This document shows positions 41,351-53,230 of a DNA stretch of 64,000 nt, one piece after another. Every line of letters starts with the position of its first letter. Position 1 is the stretch's first letter. Both the position numbers and the translations under genes were made by a program. Below the pieces are notes generated by a model. The model ran no database searches. It was not told the DNA's origin and saw only the letters and a program-made list of their open reading frames with translations. Source of the stretch: Cynocephalus volans (lineage: Eukaryota; Chordata; Mammalia; Dermoptera; Cynocephalidae); contig NC_084461.1 in assembly GCF_027409185.1 (NCBI RefSeq), forward strand, positions 190,422,501 through 190,486,500, read 5' to 3'.

Positions 41351-42069
41351 GTAATGCCTCTCTGATCTGTCCTTCCACACCACTGTGGAAGGTGCTTTGG
41401 GGAAAGGGATGTACGTGAGTATGGCACAGTCTCAGCTTCAGAGGAGGACACTGCCTAGTGATGGAGGTGTGAAGTCCACAAGGGAATGGGCTGAAAGGAA
41501 GGGTGGTTGGCATACTAAAGGTGTGGCTCATGTCTGGAAATAGCCAGGCTCAAGATTCAAGTGGGAATCCTGGTTGTTAGTGAGGGCCACTTTTAAATCC
41601 CTCCAGAGCATCCAAGCTGATGGTAGGTGTTCTGTTGTCCTGTGGGGTAAAAGTGGGAAGAGCAGCCCAGTTCTGTGTCAGGCTTTGAACTGATGACGGA
41701 GCTCGATGAGTAGGAAATAGGCCAAAGAGCAAAGAGACAGTAAAACTCACCTTGGATAAGCCACTAGTGAGGCTGTTATTATCTTGGCAAAGTCAGTGGC
41801 TTATTTTAGTTTGTTTCTTAAAAAAAAAAGATAACTAACTGCCAGGGTCCAGAGACGTTGTGTTTTCTACACAGTGCATTAGTGCCTCAGTTTCCTCTCT
41901 CACGCTCTTTCTGGGTCATTTACTAAAAACTCTAAGAACTAGTAGTTGTAATCCACCAGGCCTGGCTGGGGAAAACAGTGGGGCCTCTCTGAGGAAAGAT
42001 TTCAGAGAAAGCCTGCTCTTCCTTAGCATAAGCCTTCGTTATTTCATGTTTGGGTTTTGGCATTGACCT

Positions 42070-42630
42070 CCTTCCCAAGGTGCCCTTCCATGCTGTCTGA
42101 GCAGCCCGTCTAAAACACAAATCCGATCTGGGAATTTCCTTATCTTAAAGCTCCTCAGTACCTTCCCATCTCTACAGGATGCAGGCCATGCCCTTTAGTG
42201 TACAAGACCTTGGGTATTCTAGTGCCTTCTTGCCTGAACAGTCCCATTTCCTGCCTCAGCCCACAATATCACACTGCTTTTAGTTCATTGAATCCCAGTG
42301 TATTCTTAAACCTCTCTTCCTTGCTGGTAAGTCTGTCTGGAATGCCTTTCCCAGCCTCTTGTTTACTCATGAGCTCCAGTTCCTTCTTGAAAGTCCTGCT
42401 GATAACACCATCTTTTTGAAGCCTCCACTGAACTTCACCTTCCTGGCAGAGCTAATTACTCACTGCCCTTTTCTGCTTTGGTTTCCTGATTAGGCTTCCA
42501 GTATTACAAGGAGCTCACTGTGTGGTAACTACTTGTTTAGGCATCTGATCACCCCGTAGGCCCTGAGTTCCATTCATCCTTGTATCATGTAGCTCAATAC
42601 CTACAATATGTAGGTACTCAACAAATCATG
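42070..42630 (+). repeat. L2 LINE 3' end relic
   Basis: Long sense L2: 'aagctcctcagtaccttccc', 'ctggaatgcctttcccagcc', 'gagctccagttccttcttga', 'aagcctccactgaacttcac' and the end 'gtaggtactcaacaaatcat'. Confidence 0.75.
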
Positions 42631-43017
42631 GTCAGAATAAACCTGGTGGGGTTTCTTGGGCCAAGTGGCTGTCTGGGCATCTTACTTAGAGGTGGGCAGC
42701 ATCTGCTCCTACCTTTTCTCCTAACTGGTGTCTTGAGTTCCATTGCTCCCAACATGGCCAGTTGATCGTCCTGGAGACCGCCATCATTGACCTGGCTAAA
42801 ATACACCCTTGTCTGTGTCTGCTGTATACCCTTGAGGTATTAAGGAGTTGGCAGAATGCAGTTGGAGGCCATCAGCAGAGCTGGCAGAGACATGAACATA
42901 AACCACTGAGAACTTTCTAAGCTTTCTAAGGGTATGAGCCTTGATCAAACCTGTACCTTTGTCCTGACCCAGCAGTCACCGAGCCCTTCCTCTGGCTCTG
43001 AACCTATATGCTCCTTC

Positions 43018-43387
43018 TATCAGTCTGCTCAGGTGGCCATATAAATAACATGGATTGGGTGGCTTAAACAACAGAAATTTATTTTCTCACAGTTCTGGAG
43101 GCTGGAAGTCGAAGATCAGGGTGTAGGCAGGTTTGGTTTCTTCTGAGGCCTCTCTTTTTAGCTTACACATGGCCACCTTCTGGCTGTTTCCTCACATGAT
43201 CATCCCTAAGTTTATGTCTGTCTTCTTATAAAGATGCCATTGCTGTTGGATTAGGGCCCACTCATGTGACCTCGTTTTACCTTAATTACCTCTTTAAAGA
43301 GTATACAAATACAGTCACATTCTGAGATACAGGAAGTTAGGGCTTCAGCATATAATTTTGGGGGAGACATAATTCAGCCCATAACAC
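43018..43387 (-). mobile_element. MLT1-type MaLR LTR
   Basis: Antisense solo LTR closely like the one at 6032-6414: 'tatcagtctgctcaggtggc', 'aaacaacagaaatttatttt', 'tctggaggctggaagtcgaa' and end 'gacataattcagcccataac'. Confidence 0.87.
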
Positions 43388-44399
43388 TCCTATCTTTTCC
43401 TCAAATGCAGGCACCCAGGAATCTAGCTGTGCTGCCTGTGACCTTTAATCCTATGCTAAGAACTATCCCTGCAGGAGGGTTTGGATTTTTCTCCTTATAT
43501 GAGCAGTGTGGATTTTATGTAAGACTCAAACATCTTTGGGCTATAAGAGTGGCTGCTGAAATGCTAATGATGACTCACAGGCAGAACGTGCCAAGTTGAT
43601 AAAGGAGGCAGGTATGAGTTGAGGTTTAAAGCCTGGAAATTAGGAATAACCTTGAGAACAGTCAGTGGGTCTGGTGTTTGACAGGACAATTTAGAGACAG
43701 CCTGCAGTCTGCACTGTGCATCAGACAGTGGTCTAGACCACCACGTTTAGGGAATCAGATGTCCAGAGTCTGAGCACTATGGTCAGCCCGGGGTTTTCCA
43801 AGGTAACTCTCATTGCACTAAGCTTTTGCTTTCTCGTTGTCTTTAACCCAGTTGCTGCCTAAGCTGGGCCCGCACCAAATGCCTTTTCTGGGTGAGGAAA
43901 GGGTTGGAGATGAGGGGGCTGGCTGAGGTGTGAGCAGGGTGTTCAGTCTCATGGATTCTTCATGGTTTTAAGGTGACAAGCCATGCAGGAATAAGGGCTC
44001 AGGTAACAGAGCAGAGAACTCCCCTCTCCCTCCTTCACCCTGATGTGATCAGGAGTTACCTAGGATCAGTGCCATGCCAGCATTGTGGAGGGTCACTGCC
44101 CCCTGGCAGGGGCCAACACATGGTGCCCTGGCTCACTTTCCAGAGTCTTCATGTAGCCAGAGCCGGTTGGCACCAGGCTTGGTCAAGGTGGGCCAGAACT
44201 GTTAGCCTCAGGGTAGATAGAGTTGCTGGAAAAGAGCTGTGGGACTATTACCAAAGGATGATCAACCCCCAGCTGGACTCTGCATCGCAGAAATCCATGT
44301 CCGTGGCTCTTTTTCTGAGTGTCCCCACTATAGCTGTCAAAGAGTGAAGCAAGCCCAAGGGACTTGTATAGCTTTTGTCACTTGTGATACACTGTGTGG

Positions 44400-44600
44400 T
44401 GGAGTGGTTGAGTGTATATGACAACCTCCAGACTTCTAATCCTAGCTGAGTACAGTGCTTAGCTTCTCCAAGCCTCAGCCTCCTCATCAGTAGAATGGGA
44501 TCGTGATAGCATCTCCTAGTAGGGTTGTTGGGGGGATTTAGTGAGATCATGTGTGCAATCACATAGTCAATGCTCAGCCAATCATAGGCGTTATTATCAT
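44400..44600 (+). repeat. MIR SINE relic
   Basis: Sense MIR from 'ggagtggttgagtgtatatg' through 'gcctcagcctcctcatcagt' to 'gtcaatgctcagccaatcat'. Confidence 0.75.
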
Positions 44601-45474
44601 GGCCAGAGACTGGGCTGCTTCTTTGGAATATCCGCCATTAGCAGGGGTCCTGAACCCAGACTAAGATCTGATTCCTTTTTGCCTCACTCCTGGCACAGTG
44701 GGTGGCCACTGCTTGGCAGAGAAGCTGAGGCAGCATGGCAGCTGGAGACCAAGCAGCAATTAGATTTTCACAGCCTCCCATGGAGCTTGGGCATTTGGCT
44801 CTGCCGGAGTCATTCCCCTGGCTTTTTTAGGGCCTTGCTGAGGCAGAATGCGGGGTGTCACTAGACCGGCAGCAGCACCAATTAAAATGAGCAAGCACCC
44901 AGCATGCCGGGTTGGAGCCTCATAACTGAGACTTGAAGCCTTTCACTTCCTCAGCCCTCTGTGTCTTCATGGAGGGATCCTGTCTTTTGCCTTGGGCCCC
45001 CTGCCATGAAATGTCATTTCTCTCTTCTGCATGCAGAAAGCTGGTGTGTCTAAATGGCGGCTGGGTGTGAACTGGAGTGCCTGCTGCACTGCTCTTTACT
45101 GATCACCTTAGGGAGGTCTGAGTTCACATTTGCTCTGGAAGTGCTTCATGAGCCAGAACAGACAACTTGGCAGCCTCCAAGTCGGGGAGAGTTTGGATGG
45201 CTCACAGCAGTCAGCTTCTGGTGGCTTCTGGTTGCTGTGCCCTGCCTGGAGTTGCCTCAAATTATAGCACAGTGGCCCAGCAAGGAAGCCCATGCTCTTC
45301 AGAGGAAGCATCAAGGGACTAAGTCTGGGAAGGACATTGGTCCAGACTGCCCCCATTCCACCATTGTGCTCTCGTAGCAGCTGTTCATTCTTATCCCTGC
45401 ACTGGAGTAAGTTCCCTGATTTAGACGCTTCCTAACTCTAACCCATGGTCAGGTCAGTCTGAGTAAGGATATGC

Positions 45475-45735
45475 TCAGTGATGATGATGGCCCACGGGTT
45501 TTAAGCTCCTGCCATGTGCCAGGCAGTGTCCGCAGCACTTGGCTTGTACTGTCTCTCTCATTTGATCCTCCCAGTGGGTCCCTGAGGTTGGTGCTTTCAG
45601 TATCATCTTGCAAAAAAAGAAACAGGCTCCCAGGGGTTGAAACTTACAGAAGGTCACCCAGCCACTTTAGCAGCATTTGAACCCATGTCCTCTGACTCCA
45701 GAACTGGTGTCTTAACTAATATGCCCCCCACTGTG
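45475..45735 (-). repeat. MIR SINE relic
   Basis: Antisense MIR: 'gctcctgccatgtgccaggc', 'catttgatcctcccagtggg' and 'gcagcatttgaacccatgtc'. Confidence 0.7.
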
Positions 45736-45802
45736 AAGTAAAGCTCTGTGGAAAAGGTAAAATTTTATTCTGAATTTCTTTCCCGAAAGGAAGGTGGTTT
45801 CT

Positions 45803-45902
45803 TTTTTTTTTTTTTTCTTAAAAGATGACCGGTAAGGGGATCTTAACCCTTGACTTGGTGTTGTCAGCACCACACTCTCCTGAGTGAGCCACAGGCCAGC
45901 CC
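45803..45902 (-). mobile_element. CYN-type SINE, single-unit hybrid
   Basis: The tail-side unit of the dimer ('gatgaccggtaaggggatct', 'taacccttgacttggtgttg') is joined to the head of the left unit ('ctcctgagtgagccacaggc'), so it is a shortened form. It has a 15-bp perfect duplication, aggaaggtggtttct, at 45788-45802 and 45903-45917. Confidence 0.9.
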
Positions 45903-46540
45903 AGGAAGGTGGTTTCTATCTTTATCTCTTTTCTTTTTTTTCCAGGAATACTGTGTTGAGATATCTCTTTTTTAATTAAACTTTTATTTCCTATAAGGCA
46001 TATTATTATTCTAAATTGGAGTTCCATAGGTGGAACTCCCTTCCATGTTGTAAAAACAGGAAAACCAATGGGGTTGCATTGTAAAATCTGTGTTGGATCA
46101 TCCAAGAGAAGCTAGAAAACATGGAGAAGTGAAAAACCAGACCGTAAAAGACAGCCACGATTCCACCATCCACAGAAACAATGGCTTTCTTCTTAATGCT
46201 TGCCCTCCCCCGGTTCTTCCTCTCCATAGCATTTGGCTACATTTGCCAGCATGGTGGTTGGAACAAGAAAATTGGGGCTGAGAATGGGAAATCACAGGAG
46301 TCGAGATTTGGGGTTGGGAAAGGAAGGACAAAGGAGGACCAGCTTGGAGTAGGGCATGAGGCATACTCAAAAGGCCAGGTGGGATTGCAGAGGGGAGCGA
46401 CTGCCTGAGGTTGTCGGTTCCCTGTGGCAGATGTCCCCACATTGGGACTTGCCTGGGGGATGTCCCAGACCGGACTGGATAACTGGATTGGGGCCATTGG
46501 TGTTATGTTGCCTTTTGTACCAGGGACACCCTTTGCCTTG

Positions 46541-46650
46541 TTTGCTTTTTGTTGGCGGTACTTACCTAGTTGTAAAAAGTGCAGTTCTTCCTCTACCCAA
46601 ACCACTCGTGAAGCTCTGGCTCAGAGGAAGTAACCTTGTAGCATAAGACC
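46541..46650 (+). repeat. Unassigned repeat, copy A of inverted pair
   Basis: 110 bases that reappear inverted at 48051-48160 with about 10 differences. The shared core includes 'cctagttgtaaaaagtgcag'. One frame stays open and ends in a stop at the same codon in both copies (TAA here). Family not recognised. Confidence 0.85.
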
Positions 46651-46826
46651 TGGGGCCCTGTGTGCTAGGGGTGTGGTGGGGACTGTGTACACTCTCTGAA
46701 GGGGCAGTGGCTACTTAGCTCTGGTCTGTCGTTGTCATATAGCATGACAGGCTGATAGTAATACATTTTCCAATTTTTCAAAAGACGTTAGAACCTATAC
46801 TTTTAATCAGAAATCTTCTGATTTTT

Positions 46827-47001
46827 TTTTTTTTTTTTTTTTTTTTAAAGATGACTGGTAAGAGGATCTTAACCCTTGGCCTGGTATTATCAGCACCACG
46901 CTTAACCAGTGAGTGAACCGGCCATCCCTATATAAGGATCAGAGCCTGTGGCCTTGCTGTTATCAGCACCGTACTCTCCCGATTGAGCCACAGGCCAGCC
47001 C
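46827..47001 (-). mobile_element. Dimeric CYN-type SINE
   Basis: Full antisense dimer with a long poly-T on the left and head 'attgagccacaggccagccc'. It has an 18-bp perfect duplication, agaaatcttctgattttt, at 46809-46826 and 47002-47019. Confidence 0.93.
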
Positions 47002-48050
47002 AGAAATCTTCTGATTTTTAAACGTTGACAGCCAATTCATATGCCTTATTCCTAGCCAGCAGAATAAAATCTGGTCAATAGGCTGTTACTGTGTGATCTG
47101 TTTGAACAAACTATTTCAAAATAAGGAAAACAGTACAAAACCAACCGACAAACTCTCCATGGTCCTTGATGTTATCTTCTCCTTTGGGTGGCTTTTCACG
47201 AGAATCAGAACTAGTCAGACAACTTGTTCTTTGTGCCTTAGTGCTTTGCCTAAAGAAAGACCAGATTTCATTTAGCTTTGGAATTTTGGGGAGGATGGGA
47301 GGACAAAGCAGGTGTGTACATGTCCCAGGAACCCCTTCCTCTTTCTTTTCTGTTTATTCTTTCCCTCCTCTGTGTTGTAGTTGATGTGATTCTCTATCTG
47401 TAGAGTGCCTATTTTCCATTATTCCTTCTTATCTGCATCCTATCCAACTTTAAGACCACTGATCCAAGTTGGCTGTGACTTTTTTTTTTTTGCTTTGACT
47501 TTGAGATATGTAATAAAGATTCAAGTAAGCATTAGAGATTTTTTAAAAAGTAATGGTTTAAGAGCTAGTCCTTTTTTTTTTTTTTTTTCCTTTTTAAACA
47601 TCACCTTCTTGTCAACTGAAAAACTAAGTAGAATTTTTCAAATGTCTGGCACATATTTCTTTAGGACTTAACTGCTGTTGAAGTTACAAGAAAGGTATCA
47701 GATGTAGCTGTAGCCTGTAAAAATCTTATGGTTTGGTTGGCAGTAAGACCAATGAGTGCAACTTTTGCTGCATAGGTTATAACTATAGAAGGATTTAGAG
47801 GAGGGGAGGGTCAGGATGGGCAGGAAGGTGGGAAGGGCTTCCCAAGGAGGTGGAAAATGGGGGCAAGAGGAGATGGAGTCAGTTTGCTTTGTTAGGGGAT
47901 GGAGTTGCATCAGGAAGACTTTAAAGAGGAGATGAAGCACTTGAGTGTGTTGAATCTTTAAAGAGATGATGAACAGGAAGTGAAAGACTGTCCCCAAATA
48001 AAGGAGCAGGGGAGCAGAGGTTTAGAAGTATTGAAGTGGGTGGATTGTGT

Positions 48051-48160
48051 GGTCTTATGCTATAAGGTCACTTCCTGTGAGCCAGAGCCTTGTGAGTGGT
48101 TTGGGTAGAGGAAGAACTGCACTTTTTACAACTAGGCAAGTACCTCCAACGAAAAGCAAA
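48051..48160 (-). repeat. Unassigned repeat, copy B of inverted pair
   Basis: Inverted partner of 46541-46650, about 91% identical over 110 bases, with about 43 bases unbroken. Its stop at the shared position is TGA. Confidence 0.85.
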
Positions 48161-48799
48161 CATGGCACTTGGGTTAGAGGGTACCGGGGAAAGGGTGGAT
48201 TCAAATCTTTGACGGTCTTCTTGCCTCCACCCCTAGGGCCATACTGAGGAGTTCGGACTTCATCCTGGGGTGATGGAGAAGCCCCAAAGTGCTTTAAGCA
48301 GGAGAGTCACCATCACATTTCAGGGGAGTGTCTGAAAATTCACTCAGGCTGTCCTACAAAGATTGTTGGAAATGGGTGACAAGACCAGGTAGCATGGTGG
48401 TGGCCCTGTTTTGTTTGGCCTGAACAGTGTTTTAAGAGGTAGCATAACCAAGCAAACATCATGCTTGGTCTCAGCATGAGCAGCTTGGCACGTGTCATCT
48501 GACACCTGTCTGGTACCTGTAGTCATTTGAATTTGCAGCCCCTGGAGTAGATTCTGATAGTATAGCACCTTGACTGGAGACGAGAGAGAAATGATGATGA
48601 AGCTCAACTAAGGGAGTAGCAGAGGACAAGCTTATGGAGTAGTGTGATTTAGGCAGAGGTGGGAGTTGGGGGTGCTAGTGAGAAAGACTGAACATCCTGG
48701 GCATGAGCAGCAGCATGGGCAGAGGTAAGGAGGGGGCGTGAGCCTCCCTGGGAAGCGCCAGAGGGGAGCATACTAGGGGCAGATTGGATTTGGGGTATG

Positions 48800-49040
48800 A
48801 GTAAGAGCATGAGCTCTGGGGTCAGACCAGCTGAATTTGAATCCAGCTCTTCCATCTACTGCTGGTACCTTGGGCAGGTGATGAACCTCTCTGAGCTTCA
48901 GTTTCTCCATTCGTAAAGTGACACTAATACCAATATTAGGACTGTTGTGAGGTTTAAAGAAAATAGCATGCCTCCATCAATTAGCACAGTGCCTGGCTTA
49001 TACCAGACTGAGCACTGGGTGGATGTCAGCTAGTATAATT
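48800..49040 (+). repeat. MIR SINE relic
   Basis: Well-kept sense MIR: 'gagcatgagctctggggtca', 'tgaatttgaatccagctctt', 'cttcagtttctccattcgta' and 'agcacagtgcctggcttata'. Confidence 0.85.
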
Positions 49041-49741
49041 AGGGTCAGGGGTTGAGCAGGTAGATCCACTTTATGGAGAGCCTAGAATGCCAGTGGCAGG
49101 AGTTTGGACATGGTTAATTAGGGAATGGGGGCTGCTAAATGTGTTTGGGCCAGAAGGTGATGTGATGACAGAGCATCTTACTACTGACTTCTTGCCATCT
49201 CTGGATGCCATCTCCAGCCACCACGACAACCCCTGAAGTTAGAAACCCTGGGGAGGGTCAGCCCTGAGTGAGGGTTACTTTCTCCCTGGAGATGGGGAGG
49301 TGGATGGAGAGGAAACTCCCAGGCTGTTCTACAGTGGCAGGAGCCACTGTCTGTATCCCTCTCCCTGACCAGTCCCTGAACTTCCCCAGGGCTGGTCGGG
49401 ATTGGGCCTTATTCATCTGTACAGCCTCAACGCTCTGCGCAATTGCTGCCTCTCAGAAGGTACTCAGGAAATATCTGGACAGTGCTGAAGTGATGAGTAC
49501 TTTTCCCAGGCTCACTTAGCCTGGGTGCAGGAGGGTGTGCCTTAAATTGGAAGCAGCCCAGAAATATCTGGCAAGGAGAAAGTAGTTAGTGAAAGAAAAG
49601 CAGAGTGGATGGGGTGAAGATGTTTGGCTGTACCCTGGCCCTACCCCACATCTTCCACTTTGCCCTTCCTAATCCCACTTTAGGATCAGAAAGGACCTCC
49701 AAGTTCCAGAGCCACTTTCTTGACTGAAAAATCATGGCTTC

Positions 49742-50146
49742 TGTATTAGTCCATTTTTGTGTTGCTATAACAGAATACCTGCGACTGGGTAATTTATAAA
49801 GAACAGAGGTTTATTTGGCTTACGATTCTGGAACATCTGCTTCTGGTGCAGGCCTCAGGCTGCTTCTGTTCATGGTGGAAAGTGGCAGGCAGCCAGTGGG
49901 TACAAGCAGATCACATGGCCAGAGGAAGCAAGAGAGAGAGGGGAGGTGCCAGGGTCCTTTAAACAATCAGCTCTCATGGGAACTCATAGAGCGAGAACTC
50001 ACTCACTACCTCCACCCCCCAGGAAGGACATTAATTCGTTCATGAGGGATCCACCCCCATGACTCAAGCAGTTCCCAAAACTACCACATTGGGTATCAGA
50101 TTTCTACATGAGTTTTAGGGGGACAGGACATCCAAACTCTTATCAG
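49742..50146 (-). mobile_element. MaLR LTR (MST/THE1 type)
   Basis: Antisense solo LTR: 'tgtattagtccatttttgtg', 'ggtaatttataaagaacaga', 'cagctctcatgggaactcat' and 'gggacaggacatccaaactc'. No internal region is present. Confidence 0.88.
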
Positions 50147-50415
50147 CTTCTAACTGTTTCCAGTAGATAAGTTCCTGCTTTGTTCTGGTGCACCGATAAC
50201 AATCCCTTACACAACCCATCCTGATCTGGGGTTGACCAGGAAGTTCTCGGTCTGCTCAGCCTGGCAGCCTAGCTCTGCCTTTCTTCTCCTTCATGGTGAA
50301 GTGTTGATTGATGTCTTATCTTTCGCCTTTGTGGGGAAATCCATCCTCATAACCACCCTTACTGTACTGAGGAATTGGTGTCTTGGAATATGTCAGGCTT
50401 TGGATTACAAATTAA

Positions 50416-50431
50416 AACACACACACACACA
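50416..50431. repeat. (AC)n microsatellite
   Basis: Short AC dinucleotide run of about eight units. Confidence 0.85.
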
Positions 50432-50839
50432 TTCTAATCTCTTTCCACATGTATTTTAGCTATAGAAGCAAGCAGAGACTATAAAATTGCTGTAGCAGCA
50501 GTTTTTAGGCATGACTTAGGGGTTTTGTTTTGTTTTTCCATGGAAGGCTCTATTATGTTCAGGGAACCTCCTAGGTGAACCTTTTGGTGGCTTCCCTCCT
50601 TCAGCATGCATTTGGAACATTTGCAGATATCTCCCATGAGTGTTCTTTGGGTGCCATCCCTGCTCCTTGGCCTGACAGCAAATCCAGTAGCTGCAAATCA
50701 GAGTGTCTTTTATGCTACGTTAAATGACAAAGTCTTCCCCAGAGCCATTCATGTTACCTTCTTCGTAGAGGCAGGAAGCATTGATTACAGTTGTAAAGAA
50801 CCTGTACAATAATGTTTATGGATGGTTTGTCCTAATGGC

Positions 50840-50940
50840 CTTGTCAGGTAAGTGGTATTCATCTCCATTTTGCAGATGTGCAAGTTGAGGCACGGAGAGG
50901 GAAGTAATCTGCATAGGCAGACAAGGGGGAAGTAGGCTAT
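50840..50940 (-). repeat. MIR SINE fragment
   Basis: Antisense core: 'gtaagtggtattcatctcca', 'cagatgtgcaagttgaggca'. Confidence 0.6.
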
Positions 50941-51730
50941 GTTCGTTCAGCAAATGTTAGTGGGCCATGGCATGCCAGGCAGACACAGGAGGAATTTGTG
51001 GCTCTTTAATCTCAGAGCCCTGCTTCCTCTGTTTTCAGGCCTTGCCCAGAACAAGCATTTCTCCACCCAGGCTCTAATAGCCTTGAAAGTGTCATTAACA
51101 TCAGAGTGTTGATGAGGAGACCGTAAACCTAGACCACCTCAGTTGGTGAGATTAGGCCACATTCCTGAATGGAATGTAGGACAAAGCCCTTGAAGACCAA
51201 GTGCTCTGGCCCGCCTTTCCTGCCTAACAGTGGCCCTGGTGCTTGACCTGGCCAGACTGTGAGAAATTTTGCCTTAGTACACTCCTACCTGGCTGGCCAC
51301 CATTCTTTGACTCCACACTAGAAATCAGAACCTATAATCAAAAGTATTAAAACATGGACTGCTCATATAATCTTATTTATTTAATGATCACATTATCTCA
51401 TTTATTTTCTCATTTAAACCACTTTCACTACCGAACCTCCCCTGGGCTGCTGTCTCTCTCACTTCCAATTTATTCCTGCTTCGGCTTTCTTTAGCTGAAG
51501 ACCTCTGGAGCCTTCCCTAACCTGTTGGGCAGTGGCTGTATTTCCACAGCTTCTCATTCTCTGAATCTGCTGTGTGTGCCTCACTCTCTGCTCTCCACTG
51601 CACAGAAGCCCACTCGCTCCCCAGCACCTGGATGTAATAGATTTGATGCATTGAATTGGGGTTGGTTTTGTGCCATGATGGAGTCTGAGAAAATGGAATT
51701 TTGGTGAATTAGCTCATTTAAAATATGGAT

Positions 51731-51782
51731 AGTAACACCAAGGTCAAGGGTGATTCCTGTACTAGTCAGCCTCCCAAAAAAT
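51731..51782 (+). mobile_element. Truncated CYN-type SINE
   Basis: B-box half only: 'taacaccaaggtcaagggtg', 'attcctgtactagtcagcct', 'cccaaaa', then an AT tail. It is comparable to 16556-16611. Confidence 0.65.
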
Positions 51783-53079
51783 ATATATCTATATGGGTGG
51801 GAGGGCTAAGTTTGGTAAAGAATCTTTTCATAGTATGAATAGTACCCCTGTATTCATCCCATGCCACATTGGGTTTTGTAAATCACGTTCCCTTCTATCA
51901 GGACTTATCTGGTTTGTGGATTTCTTTTTGTGTCTTCCTGATGCCCATTTGAGGCAGCAGGTGAAACAGAGCAGGAAGATAGAGTGCCCAGCTCAGTGTG
52001 ATGCCTGGGTAGATGGCTGTTGTTTAGGGTGCTTATGTTACACAACTGTATCTCTTTCTGGTAGCACAAGTTTTGCAAAGACAGGGACCATGTCTTTTCT
52101 ACACATACCCTGCATGAAATAACATATCTGGGAGTGAGTCACCAGGTTCCGAAAACAGCCAGGATCCCAGATGACTCTGTCTCTCACAGCTCAGCCTAGT
52201 CGTTGGAGCCATCTGGCGTGACAGAGACTCATTTGAATGTGATCAGATCAGAAATAGCCCAGGCCGGGTGTGGCCTTGCTTCCCCCAGGAACAGCCTACT
52301 TTTGGGGACATTTGGGTCTCTGCCTCCAGCATTTGCAGCTCTCCAGGAATCCACACCTGTCCTGTAATTGCCCTATCAGCTTGGGCTGCTCCATCCCCTC
52401 CTTCCCTCACATCTGAGCTCCCTCACCACCACCCCACCATTCATAGACCACCTCTCTTTTTAATCTCTCTTTTTCTTAGATTGGGATTTTTTTTTTTTTC
52501 TTGTTCTTTTAGTTCTTACTGAAAATCAGCCCAGGCAGAGCAACTGTGCTCAGTGCTGTCTAATGGCTTGGAGCCACTCCAAGCTGCCCGATGTGTTGGC
52601 TTTCACTTGTGGGTGGTCGCCGGCAAGCGTGATGTCTTCGCTCTGTGACTCTCAAGGGTCCGCTCTTCTTGTGGCCTTGGCTGTTCACACTTGGCTGGCC
52701 TGCCTATTTGTCTGGAATTGCAGTTTTTACTGCACACCCTGGAGCCAGTCTGGTAGCCTCAACAGGCCTCAGATTTTATTAGCACCAAAGTCCACTTGGC
52801 CTCCAGGCCAGTTGGCCCATTTGTTTTCGTCGCATATTGTGTTTTGCTGTTTTCTCTTGGAGACCAGACATTGTCCCAGAGTGTGTAGGGGATCAAAAGT
52901 CTGGAGATGTGATAGCTTGGGAGAATTCTAGGCTCTTACAAATATGTGTGTGTATTGGGGAGTGGTGTTATCCGCCAGTGCTCTATACTTTTTCTTCAGG
53001 GTCACTGGGTCTATGGCAAAGGAGGGGGTCGAATTTCTGGCATCATGTCTTGGTAGATGAGCAGCCTTGAATGAGCTAA

Positions 53080-53230
53080 GGTTGTTTTTTTCTGAGCTTC
53101 AGGTTTTTTGTCTGTAAAATGGGGATAAGGATATCTACAGTCAGTATTGATATAAAGATTAAATGGGAAATTTTATATAATATATCACAGTTCCAACATA
53201 GTAAATGGAAACTATAAATAATATTAGTGT
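53080..53230 (+). repeat. MIR SINE relic
   Basis: Sense MIR 3' part: 'ttgtctgtaaaatggggata', 'tgatataaagattaaatggg'. Confidence 0.6.

Noticed and set aside
46237-46605. 122-codon minus-strand frame overlapping repeat copy A
   Set aside because: Proline-rich text without a known family. The homologous inverted copy does not preserve this frame beyond the 110-base core.
6032-50146. Intact endogenous retrovirus
   Set aside because: Only solo MaLR-type LTRs are seen (6032-6414, 28541-28948, 43018-43387, 49742-50146). No internal gag, pol or env-like segment lies next to any of them.
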